NCBI RefSeq assembly: GCF_000003815.2
Contig: NC_049983.1
Location: 16,328,059-16,392,058, forward strand
From: Branchiostoma floridae
Taxonomy: Eukaryota > Chordata > Leptocardii > Amphioxiformes > Branchiostomatidae
Direction: 5' to 3'
DNA length: 64,000 nt
The notes beneath the pieces were generated by a model. It worked only from the letters and a program-made list of their open reading frames with translations. It did no database searches and had not been told where the DNA came from. Positions within the stretch are counted from its first letter, which is position 1; every line of letters begins with the position of its first letter. Position numbers and translations under genes: made by a program. Positions 1 through 11,300 of this stretch are shown here, piece after piece.

Positions 1-106
1 CTGCTAAAAATTTTCAGTTTTGTACTTTGAACTCCGATCATCCAGTGCCAGAAGAAAGTTGGTTCTAAAGGCGTCCCCACACCAGCTCCTGGAATAGACG
101 AGAATC

Positions 107-3100
107 ATGGCGTCTAACAAACTTCTGGCGAGCGCTACAAAACAGGCATCTTACAACATGGTGCTTCAGGTTAGTGTTTTACATTATTTTCTTTCTTATG
201 CATGAAACCTTTGAAAGGATTTATGAACTTGATTTGATCTAGAATACATTTGTATTTTCATTGATATCAAGTTGGTAAAAGCATATCTTGATTTTTGTGT
301 GAGTTGGGGAGGTAAAAAGGTGAATGGGGGTGGAAGGACAAGGAAATGGGCTCTGCATGCCTTCCAATAATTATAAGCCCTTTCGCAGAGATCAGAACAC
401 ATGTGCGGCGACAGGAATTCTAAGGTAATACGTCAAATGTAAAGGTCCCGAAAAAGAAGACAAAACCCGTCTGGACGATGTTATGCAATTATAAACAATG
501 GTCGAAACAAGGACTGTTTTCTTTTTTGGGGGGCCTTTACCTATGACATATTACCTAGAATTCCTGTTGCTGCTCATGCGTTCTGATCTCTATGAAAGGG
601 CTTATACTGTGCCCCAGGCACAGTGGAAAACAGCCCACTGCAGCTTCATTAAAGCCTATGTGCTACCTCTACCCTTTTTACCATCGAAATGAAACAGAAA
701 AAGTTTATTGTTAGGATTTCAGATATCCTGTTTCTACTTTGTTGCCACAGGTGATCTTTCGAGCGATGACGTTCCTCCTGAACGCCTTCCTCCTACGGTA
801 CATCTCCAAGGAGATGGTGGGCGTGGTCAACGTTAGGTAAGCCAAGATGCACAGGTGTCAGGCAAGGATGGGTTACAGATGGGAGGGGGTGTAACAAACA
901 ACAGCATAAAGAAAAAAATCTGTGGACATGTGTGATGGCCTTAACCTCAGTGTGAAACAGTAGAAATGAGGCAAACACTGCCTTTCTGTCAACCACAATG
1001 AGAATAGCCATATATGGAGCATAGAGAGTGACTGTGTGTCTGACTATGTTTTTATTTTGCATTTCTACATTTTGATGGGGTTTGTTCTGGCTATGGGATC
1101 TTTCTATTTAGTCCGTCAAAATGGCCATAAAATTGTCTGTCCATAAATGTCCACAAGACTCCAGAAATATTACTGATTGGTGAATCTTGTGGAAAAACGT
1201 GATGTGGGCAATGGTGAATGTACAGACTTAACTGTATGCTGACTGCTGCCTACCCCTGTGTCAGGAATACCACCAGCAGTTTAATCAAATACTGGATACT
1301 ACTTCTAACCCTTACTTCCCCCCCCTTCTCCTAGGTTGACTCTGCTCTACACAACCATCATTTTTGTAGCCCATGAGGCCTTCAGACGGGCGTGTCTGAG
1401 TGGAGGGGACAAACGCAACTGGAGACAGACGGTCAACCTGATATGGTGCACGTATGTATCAGTCTTATATCATAATGGTGCATATGATCTCATATCAGCT
1501 AATTTCTTACTCATACTAATAGGTTTCTAGTAGGAAATATGGTATGGCTCTGCTATATACAATATATGAAATGTGATGAATTTTGTCAGACTTTGGCCTT
1601 ACCAATTTACTATGATTATGACTTGTCAGACAAATGGCCTTACTAATTAAATTTACTATGAAGTCGGTGCAGACATCTTCCATGAAAAAAATTTTGTCTT
1701 GTTCATTTCTGTTGTCTTTTATCAGAGTGGCTCTGTCAGCACTAGCTCAGTGACTGGGCACTGGTTTTCAAAGAGGCCCTAACAAAGCAACAATACTTTT
1801 AAGAACACCTGTACATCAGAGACAGATTGTTGTCCATAAGTACTGTCATTATCTGTGCCAAGTGAACAGCTCATGGCCTCTGTAAGTTTATGCCCAGCTC
1901 TACACACAGATATAACATTTTGTTGTTGTTGTGCAGTGTTCCCCTGGGGTTCGTGTGTACTGGAGTCTTCACCGCCGTGTGGCTGTACCTCCTGGAGCGC
2001 CCTGATCCAGACGTCATCCCCCACTACAGCGTGGGAGTGCTCGCATTCGCTGCGTCAGCATTTATCGAACTGTTCGCTGACCAGCTGTGGGTGATGACCC
2101 AGGCTCTGCTGTTTGTTAGGTTAAAGGTGAAGTTGGCTTTAGATTACAACCATGTTACTAGTATTTAAAACCATGTTACTTTCTAGCTAATAGAAGGAAA
2201 TGACTTACCAGATTGGCTACAATTATAACAAATCCATGACCTGCAGCCTTCTTGAAGGAAAGTGACCCACTGACCTAACAGACAAGTCACATCAGCAAAG
2301 GATCACACTGTATGAGGGGAATTTACTCCCTTCTAGCTCCAGATGCCAACTTTCTTCAGAATCCTAATTTGGAATGATTTTGGTCAACTCAAATTGACTG
2401 TAAAAGACTTTTAGAATGGACGTTATTTCCTTCTTTTTGGATGAATTTCCTATAAAGAATCAAATCATGATCAAGGGCCAGGATTAACATTGTATATATT
2501 GCTACTATTGTTTCCACTGCCAACTGTTAGATCCTTAAACTCTGCATTTTCTTAGTTCAAAAGTTTTACAGTAAAGTAAAACAGTTACCGTTTTTCACCC
2601 TCCTTACTTCATGATGCAACTGCCTCTATGATATATAGCATTTCCCAATGTTTTCTCTCTCCGTGTTGTTTGCAGGTAGTGATTGACAGCTTGTGGATAG
2701 CAGTGCGATGTGTGACTACAGTCATCCTGGTGGTGTATTTCCCTCATCTGGGACTCATAGCCTTCTCAATAGCTCAGGTAATGCTGTGAAAACATTTGTA
2801 TGTGTAACAGTACTGTGATTTTTATCTCTTTGTGTATCATGTCAATAAGTCTGATTAATTGAACAGCTTCAGTTAGTACAGTAAATTGTAAAACGGAAAG
2901 TGAAGGGAAAGTTTGCTGTGGATTTATTTTCGCAATTTTCACATTGACCTGTCATGTTCAAAATCATGACACCATGATTATGTGTTTCCATTGTATTACC
3001 ATATATGATTGTATTGTATAGTTTCAGCTGCAAACTTGTGACACTGGGAAAACTGCTCTTTTCCCCCTCCCAAGCCAGGAAAATATTGAATTTACAGTAA

Positions 3101-6100
3101 CTTGTTATAACACATTTAGATATTGACAGATAGGATGCATTTGTCCCTTGTTAAGCAATATTGGTTAAAATCTATAAAATTGTGTAATTTTGTGTTTATG
3201 TGATTAATTTGCCCACAGGTAGTGAGCAGTGCAGCACTGGTCCTGGCATACTACACCTACTTCACACACTACATCCGTACTGCATCACCTGATGACAGCT
3301 TCCCGTTAAAGAAAATACAAGACTTCTTCCCAACCTGGCCTACAGGAAAGAAGGTGACTGTTACAAACTATGTTAGACTTGAATCCAAATCAAAGTTAAT
3401 TGGCATTTTATACATTGTATGTACATTATCTTACTGTTCTAAGTAAAAAAAGTGTTTGAAGTTAGGGTAGCTTGTCTAGTCAAACGTAACCATTTCTAGC
3501 AGCAATGGAGCACCATGAGTTTGGGCATCTGAAAAAATGTCTAAAGTTAGGGCATCCCCCATTTTGCCATTTCATTTAAGGGCACTTGAACTGTCCATAA
3601 ACAAATATGCTTTTCTCTCTGGCTTATCTTTATTATGCACACTTTTTTCCTTCCATTTTTATTTTTAGCCGTGGACGAGCCCAGAACTGGCCAGACTGAC
3701 ATGGAGTTTCTTTAAACAGGGCATCTTGAAACAGCTTCTGACAGAAGGTGGGAACAAAGAACTGATAGTCTGTTTTGATATACATTTAATGTATGGATGG
3801 TAGAAATGATATATGCTGCTGTTGTCCTTTCCTCGTGTTTACAAAAACGTGGCATGTCAAAATCAAGGCCCTCCACAAAATATGTTGATGCACTCAGTCA
3901 ATGTTGATACAGAGATGTTTAAACCATTTTGCTGTTCCAGTTAGTTTATAAAATGTAGTTTTGAAGAATCTGATTCAGATGGTCTTTTCATTTTCAGGTG
4001 AAAGATATGTCATGACCATATTTGATGTGCTGAGTTTTGGAGACCAAGGTAGGCATTCTAGATGCTTGTAATGAACTGATATATTATGAAATTTCCTAGG
4101 GTTATACAATAAATATTTTATTCGTCCTTTGGTATCTACAGTATGAGTATTTCTAATAGTAGAAATTATCTTTAAGTTTAACACAAATTGCAAAATTAAA
4201 GAACTAAGCAAGAGTTATGATATCTCTATCCTGTGTTGCCCTGCTTTATGGAGCTGCAGAAAGCTATGACATCACTGATTTTGTATCCTGTGTCTTGCAG
4301 GTGTGTATGACATCATAAACAACCTGGGTTCTCTGGCTGCCAGATTTCTCTTCCTGCCCATTGAGGAGAGTGGGTACTTGTTCTTTGCTCAGTCACTCAA
4401 GAGGGGAAAGCCAATCAGGGACCAGGATAAGGTGAGGGATAAGTGACTAGATTAAATACTAGTAGGCCAATCAGATAGGGGCAACCAGGTACAAGGTGAT
4501 TTTGGCCAATCAGGTGGAAGGACCAAGGTAGATGAGCCAATCAGGGACAAAGGCAAAGTTAGCAATGTGTGTCAGCTCGTGGTGCTTTCCACTAGATCTA
4601 ATTGAAACCTCTGCAACTCAGCTTGTATTTATGTATCAGTAGATTGACTGATTTATTGATTGATTGATTCCTTTGATTGATTATTTGAAGAATGTGCTTA
4701 GCCTATATGTAGTGCCTTTCCTCTTAGCAGACAAAAATGATCCCTGCTCTTGTGTCCAGGATGGAGAAAAGATGTTTTGTTTCCAGGAGCCCCTTACTCT
4801 TATGTCCAGGGTAGTGAGTGAAAATGTTTTGTTTTCCAGGAATCCCTTGCTCTTGTGTCCATGGTAGTGAGTGAAGATGTTTTATTTTCCAGGAATCCCT
4901 TGGTCTTGTGTCCAGGGTACTGCAGAGCCTGCTGAAGGTGGTGGTGCTGATTGGTCTGACCATCCTGGTGTTTGGTTACGCCTACTCCTTCCTGGCTCTG
5001 GACATCTATGCAGGGGAGATGCTCAGCTCAGGATCAGGTCAGGTCTTCCTGGAATTTAATTGAAAAGTACTTTCTTCTTTCTTTCTTGCTAACTAAAGAA
5101 TTTCCTAGGAAATTCCTAGAATCATAAGGACATTCCTGGAGTCATTCCCAGAATATAAAGAACTTTTGTATAATCTAAAAGACAGTTTTTTAAGTCTTAC
5201 AGACATTACTTGAATACATTCAAGGAACTTTTCTGAAATCTAAAGGACATTCCCAGAACCCTTAAGACATTCCTGAAATCTAAAGGAATTTATAGTGCCT
5301 CCTGTCTTTGGGTTTAATATCATCAGACTTAGGTTAGGTTTTGGACAAAAAGATAAAATGATTGTTTTCATAGTGCACTAGAAATGCAGTTTTTACACAC
5401 TGGCTCGAAGGAGATGTTTAAAAAGTGAGTGTACCTAACTGTTATTTTACTACTCTATATCACAGGCCCCTCCCTGCTCAGGTGGTACTGTGTGTATGTC
5501 CTGCTCATCGCCATCAACGGGACCACAGAGTGTTTCGTGTTTGCAGCTATGAGTCAAGAAGAGGTGGACAGGTAAGGCTCTGTGTGTGTGTGTGTGAGTG
5601 GTCGTATGTGTGTGTGTGTGAGTAGTCGTGAGTGTATGTATGAGTGATCAAGAGTGTGCATGTGTGTGTGTGTGAGTGTGTGTGTGTGTGTGTTTGTGTG
5701 TGTGTGTTGTGAGTAGTCACGAGTATACATGTGTGAGTGGTCATGTGTGTTTGTCTTTGCGTGTGCATGCGTGTGTGAGTGCTCGTGTGTTTTATGATGT
5801 GTGTATGTGTGTGTATGTGTATGTGTGTGTGTGATGTGTGTGTGTAAATGTGTATGTGCATGTGTGTTTGTATGTGTGTGTGTGTGTATGTGCGTGTGTA
5901 TAGGTCTACTGTTCAATGTGCTGTTCAGCGAGCTGTTCCTGACTTGTCACTGTTTCTTCCAGGTACAACAAGAAGATACTTGTATTCTCTGTGCTGTCCC
6001 TTGACATTGAGCCCCTTCTGCATGCAATATGCTGTTTGCTGTGTTTTTTCTGACTTGTCACTGTTTCTTCCAGGTACAACAAGAAGATGCTGGTGTTCTC

Positions 6101-8102
6101 TGTGCTGTTCCTGACCTCAGCTGTATACCTGACACGTTGGCTGGGCAGCGTGGGATTTATCTTTGCCAACTGCCTGAACATGCTGGCCAGAATTGTGCAC
6201 AGGTATGTACTGGTACATTGGTCCAGTTATAGAGCATTTTCCCTCAATTTCTATGTCAATGACGAAGGCAAGTGCTGACTGCCATGTTGGTATCCTTGAT
6301 TTGCACTTCATTGACATGCAGCTCAAGTGTACACAGCATTTTTCTGTTTTAACACTAGGTTTGTTAATCAGGTATGCTGGTTGTTGAATTAGACGCTGGA
6401 TAGAAGTCATTTGGTAGGGTCAGAAAATCTCTAGCTGTCAGAAAATGTGTCTGCTATCATTAAAACTGCCAATAGCTGTCCTGGGATCATGTTAGTGTCC
6501 TTATATATTTACATATATATGTAACTATGTGTGTAGAACAGCAACAAGAAAGCTTCTGAAAAAAGCTGGCCGGTGCATATTTTGGAAAAAGCCTGGATGT
6601 TAAACAAATCACATGAAAAAAAAAGAGTTTTTAATCATCGAATTACTGCATTGGTCTGTCTTCTGTTAAAAAAACATTACATGAGATTTGTCTAACAAAG
6701 AAAAAAATTGTAACAAGTGGGGTTCGAACCCACGATCCACGGCTGCAGAAGCAAATTGCTATCTGCACTCAGCAACGTAGACCACTCGGCCATGCTGACT
6801 TGATTACGCAATCATGCGCATAGAAAGCATGCTATAGAAGGGTTTGGTTAAATTGACCGATCCATGCATCCATGCATCCATCCATGCATCCAAGCGAACG
6901 GTTGAACCAACCGCTTCTGTCGATTCAAAGCCGGTGCTACGCACCGGCAAAAATTCAAACAGAAATCTGACATGATGTATCTAAACATGTTTGGACTCTG
7001 TTAACAATGTTTTAATTTTCTTTAATCCTTTTTCAAAACATTATATGTAATTATGTGTGTAGAACAGCAAAAATAGAAACAGAGAACTGACATGAAGCAT
7101 GGAAGCATGTTTAGACACTGTTTACAATGTCTTATCTTGTTGTTGTGTTTACAGTCTGTACTTCATGCTGGGTTACTACGAAGGCAGCCAGTGGAGACCG
7201 TTATCAGGCCTGGTGCCCAGTAGATGGGTGTCAGCAGTACTGGTGGTGTCCTGGGTGGTCACCAGCTACTCAGAGGTGGGTTACAGGCTTGGAAGAGAAA
7301 ATGTTGCATAATGATCTTCCCTGTGGCCTTTTCCATCCTTCCTAAGGGGTTATACATAATAAAATGGCAAGCCAGCCTGTAAAAAGAGAAAAATTTCCCC
7401 TTGAGGTAATTGCAACCAATGAAACACTATGGTGGCCAAATTATTCTCCCTTTAGTCAGCGTAGTAAGTTTGGTAGAGACTAGCCATTTCTGTACCTTGA
7501 ATTGGTCATGCCAGGTTTAGGCAGCATGCTGTAAAATTTAGATGTGTGCTACACTGCTGGTAGCGTGCTGTAATGTTTTTGAAGCAAAATTGTGGATATC
7601 CTGCATAAGGTAAGTATCAGTTTCCCATTACCTTTGTGTAAAAGATACTATTATGATCTACAGGAGCTGAAAAAGGCAATAAGCCAATAAGAAATGCTAA
7701 ATGAAAATTGATTCATTATTGTCTATTGAAACAGAAACTCTACAATACATTTCTTGTTCATGTTCAACCATATCTGTGACTTGGAATCTTTTTTGATATG
7801 GTATTACAAAATGATGACTTCCAACAACACCCACTTGCCACATGTCTTTCATATTCCATCCATTCCTGTCCTAGATGATACTGTGTTGTGACCAGGGCTG
7901 GCCCTACGGGATCCTACACATTGCTGTCGGCGCAGTCTGTCTCTTGGTTGTCATGGCAACAATCGTACTGACGGAACGAGACCTGGTGTCGTTTGTCCAT
8001 GAACAGTGGCTGTCCCGATCTCAACAACGTGATGACAAAAAAAGTAAACAGGACAACAAAGCGACAAATAGGAGACAGACAGATAGCAAGAAACAGTCAT
8101 AG
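107..8102 (+). CDS. RFT1: RFT1 homologue, ER membrane protein of lipid-linked oligosaccharide assembly
   Basis: Fourteen exons join in frame: 107-169, 751-836, 1335-1451, 1937-2126, 2676-2777, 3219-3353, 3669-3747, 3998-4048, 4301-4431, 4893-5037, 5466-5571, 6074-6202, 7155-7275, 7875-8102. They total 1683 nt and encode 560 aa, against about 541 for human RFT1. Every intron is GT-AG and every phase matches. Recognisable blocks are [87 protein letters not shown] and [14 protein letters not shown]. The protein is strongly hydrophobic with many membrane segments and ends in a lysine-rich tail ([13 protein letters not shown]). RFT1 belongs to the MOP transporter superfamily. It is needed for N-glycosylation and was proposed to help Man5GlcNAc2-PP-dolichol cross the ER membrane, though that flippase role is debated. 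The ATG at 107 was chosen because it opens exon 1 and exon 1 matches the family N-terminus. The junctions of exons 10 and 12 are tandemly duplicated (see findings). The gene converges on a P450 gene 273 bp downstream. Confidence 0.96.
4734..4916 (+). repeat. 53-bp tandem repeat covering the intron 9/exon 10 junction of RFT1
   Basis: The start of exon 10 (after the AG at 4892) is preceded by two upstream copies at an exact 53-bp spacing, with AGs at 4839 and 4786, plus a degraded copy from about 4734. Each upstream copy keeps a pyrimidine-rich TTTCCAG acceptor, 24 nt homologous to the exon start, then GTAGTGAG, which resembles a splice donor. The 24-nt pieces (4787-4810 and 4840-4863) read EPLTLMSR and ESLALVSM in the frame of the real exon, which begins ESLGLVSR. 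Confidence 0.9.
5579..5905. repeat. TG/CA microsatellite
   Basis: A long interrupted (TG)n tract follows directly after the RFT1 exon 11 donor and fills the first part of intron 11. It creates apparent His-Thr-rich reading frames on the minus strand, which are simple-repeat artefacts. Confidence 0.97.
5939..6111 (+). repeat. Tandem duplication of the intron 11/exon 12 junction of RFT1
   Basis: About 60 bp spanning the acceptor and the start of exon 12 occurs twice, 111 bp apart. The acceptor AG lies at 5961-5962 in the first copy and at 6072-6073 in the second. Only the second continues into the conserved RFT1 sequence. If the first acceptor were used, the frame would read [11 protein letters not shown] and reach a stop at 6049-6051. 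Confidence 0.9.
6710..6799 (-). other. tRNA-like element (class II type) in RFT1 intron 12
   Basis: Read on the minus strand this is a 90-nt unit with a consensus A box (TGGCCGAGTGG, plus-strand 6782-6792), a consensus B box (GGTTCGAACCC, 6720-6730), a T arm with a perfect 5-bp stem and an extended variable region. It is followed at once by a run of seven T, as for Pol III termination. The ends GTCAGCA and TTGTTAC do not form a proper acceptor stem (about 4 of 7 pairs), and the anticodon arm does not fold with a 7-nt loop. It is more likely a degenerate tRNA pseudogene or the head of a tRNA-derived SINE than a working tRNA-Leu/Ser. Confidence 0.7.
6842..7134. repeat. Repeat cluster in RFT1 intron 12
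   Basis: There is a short run of CATGCATC units near 6862-6892 and a 19-nt perfect hairpin (CCGGTGC-tac-GCACCGG core) at 6930-6948. A ~58-bp imperfect direct repeat sits at 6957-7014 and 7077-7134. The words TATGTGTGTAGAACAGCAA near 6529 and 7053 are also shared, suggesting an insertion flanked by duplicated intron sequence. Confidence 0.7.
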
Positions 8103-8331
8103 ATTGATTTTAGGTAAAAATTTAATGCACCTGGTATATTGTTACCAATACTAGTCATAACAAATTAAATTCATTGAACTATTTTTCCATTCCAACAATA
8201 TGAAATAGTATAAAAGATAGTAAAGCTACAGTATAGGTACAATATACTAGTTGTTGATTTTCCAATTCTGTGATCAGGAAACATTTGAAAGAGAAGCCTT
8301 GTTTACAATTTTGTAAGGGATTTAATTAAAA

Positions 8332-8337
8332 AATAAA
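8332..8337 (+). terminator. Candidate polyadenylation signal of RFT1
   Basis: An AATAAA hexamer lies 230 nt after the RFT1 stop codon, in the short gap before the converging P450 gene. An earlier ATTAAA near 8164 is an alternative. Confidence 0.45.
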
Positions 8338-8375
8338 AAATACATCCACATCATTGCAGTTTCTGCCATCACAAC

Positions 8376-11300
8376 TCAACGTGGGATGGCACAGATCTTA
8401 TGGGGATGGGGCGTTAGTGAGATGCGGAGTATTCCGTCGGTAGATACAGGAAGAGCGCCCTCTGGCAGCTTGAAGGTGAAGTTCTGCATCAGGCCGCAGA
8501 AGAGCAGAATCAGCTCCATCTTGGCGAGCTGCTCTCCAAGGCACACGCGCCGCCCTAGAAAGGAAACTACTGCATTAAGATATCTTATTATATTATGAAC
8601 GGTACGCAATATTTTTAAAGAGACAACAACAACATCAAAATAGGTTACCAGGCTAGTTTTGCTGTACATACCTCCTGAAAACGGCATGAAAGAATGCGGC
8701 TTGCCGATGACATGTCCTTCTCCGTCCAGGAACCTGTCGGGGTCAAACCGGTCCGGATCAGGCCAGTATGCCGGGTCCGTGTGAAGGGAGTACAGGTTCG
8801 TCAACACCTGAATTACAGAGGAACAAGACAGTAGATATCGCAGGAAAGGACAGTCAATGAGATGACTTCTTCTGGGACCTTTTACCCAACCTCCTGTGGG
8901 TGTCCCCGACGCACGAATTTTCGTATGGTCACCTACATACATTTCCAGTTCAGTTTGTCCATTAATTTTTTCCACAACACAGGGTCTCTCCTTAGTGGTG
9001 CTTCCCAATTCCACAGAGAAACGGAAACAAATGAAGCAAAAGGAAATGCATTACAAGTAATAGTTGGGTGCTAACATAGATGCACAATCTGTATTTGTGC
9101 CTTAAACAGCTGCCACACAATATTAATTGGCTGGCCATGGCTCCGATCTTCTCCAAAACACGGAATTATATAGTCGCAAGGTCAAAATTTGAGAAGGTAG
9201 ATAAGCGATGTTGTTTTAGTCTTTGAAGAAGTGGTCTGCGCCAGCTTAACCTACCTGTGTCCCCGCGGGAAGGTCGAACTGACCCAGTTTGACGTGCTGA
9301 GTCGTGGCGTGAGGAAGGCCCATTGGAACCGTGGTGCGGACCCGCTGGACCTCCATCACAGTCGCCTCTGTGTAGGGCAGCTGGGCACGGTGGGACAGGG
9401 AAGGCACGGTGTCTCCAATTACGTCATCAAGCTCCTGTTGTACCTGAGTGTGTTTGGGGGGGGGGGGGGTGTATGTGCGATGAGCAGTTGTGATTTTGAA
9501 GTCAACATGACGTAACCGTCTCACCTTGGACTTTTGATCAATATTGCTGCCGTCAGGTGTCCATAAGGTCACGTGTCAATTGATCATTTGGTCGCTCCTG
9601 AAGAAGGCTGAAGGGTAACTTTGAAAATTCTATGACTTTTCCTCATCAATTTGGTGTCAGAACGAATTGTAGCTAAATATAATCATTTCTGACACAACAT
9701 GATATTTAAAATTCACAGAGATAGCTATTTATACCGACAACAATTCTATATTTCTATAAACGTTTGTGACAATCGTACCTTCTCCTGAATGTCCGGGTTC
9801 AGAGCCATGTACAGAAGGGCCCACCGGAGGGTAGTGGAGACTGTGTCGGTGCCGGCCACGAAGAGATTTTGCGCCATGTACATCACATTCTCCTCAGTCA
9901 GGTCATTCACCCTGCCCTGCTGCTCAACCTCGATCAGTGCGAAGTCGAGAAAGTCTCGCGGATTCTCGCGATCCAGATCCCGGCGATGGCGAGATATCTC
10001 CTCCCACAGAAACGCATCGATCTTCTCAGCGTACAGGATTGTGTTATTGACAACCTTGTTCACTGCGGAGCGAGATATAGTAGTAATCGGTAAACATATA
10101 ACGACACTTTGCCGAAAGCGGGACGCGGTTTGGTTAATAGTAGCTTTGTACAAGTAACCTTAGCTAGCAATGAAGACAAATTGATATATCATCCAAAACA
10201 GTTTAATACCTCAATTAAGTTCATCTATCTTTTCTGACAGTCATCTTTCCATGTTGCCACGATTGAATCACTCCACTTCTTACAATACATGGGACGCTTT
10301 ATTCTGAAATGCCTGCGAAGAAAATAATACTAAACAAACCAATAGCACAGCAATGTGAGAGAAGCGATGCTCTGGATGAGTCAACCGAAAAATTTCCCAA
10401 CTATTTTAATGACGGTTTGGTATTTTTTTTATACTTTCATTTATCAACGTATATAAACTAAGCTAAGGTTTGCGTCAGGAAGTATATCCAACATTCATCC
10501 ATATTTTCTTCACAATTAGGGCACGGTGTTGAGTACGGTATTATCACGGTTGTTACTTTGAGAAAAAGAAGTACAATACGTCGGCTCGCGGTTTTCACCG
10601 GCGGTGCATGCGCGAGGACATTGCTGAAGCCCCTAACTTGTGCTTGTAAACCTACCTTGTATACACCATGTAGTACATGTACGTATACACAGACGTGCCT
10701 TGTCAAAATGTACATGTTTTACGTCTCAGGGGCCTTCAATTTTGACACATTACCTATAATGCACCACACTGTGTAAGCGCAGTTCAATCTGCGAACTGGC
10801 TTATTCTTACCTCCGGGAACGAATCGCAGGAAGGGGAAGACACTGATGAGCTGCCCAGACAGGGACGCCAGGTTTATCTGTACCGACACGATCGCTTCAG
10901 CTATTTCCATGAACCTCTCGTCCCCGTACGCGAAGCGATGTCCAAACGCCATGGCGCAGATGACGTTGGCGATCGTCACTTGCAGATCACGTTCGGCGTC
11001 GAAAGGTCTTCCCTGGTACGCTGCAAACTAAACCGGACAAGGGTATTAAAGTGACACTCAATCATCTAAGTGTATCTCCCCTTATCCTAAGACTAAGTTA
11101 CGACTTTCTGATATAAACGATTCGCTGATTCTTCATTTCTTGTTGAGTTGTGGCCAATTCAATGTTGGATGTACAAACTCTGAAGGGAGGACTTATTTTT
11201 TATTTACCTTTGTTTATCATTAATCTGCCTATTTTTGCTCATGTCAACAAATACTAGATATTTGTCTAAGTTTTGTTATCTGTAACGTTATTTACGTTTG

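Noticed and set aside
5547-5916. Minus-strand frames rich in His and Thr
   Set aside because: They are the translation of the CA/TG microsatellite in RFT1 intron 11; no splice or start logic supports them.
6710-6799. Functional tRNA-Leu or tRNA-Ser gene
   Set aside because: The A and B boxes are good, but the acceptor stem pairs at only about four of seven positions and there is no normal anticodon arm.
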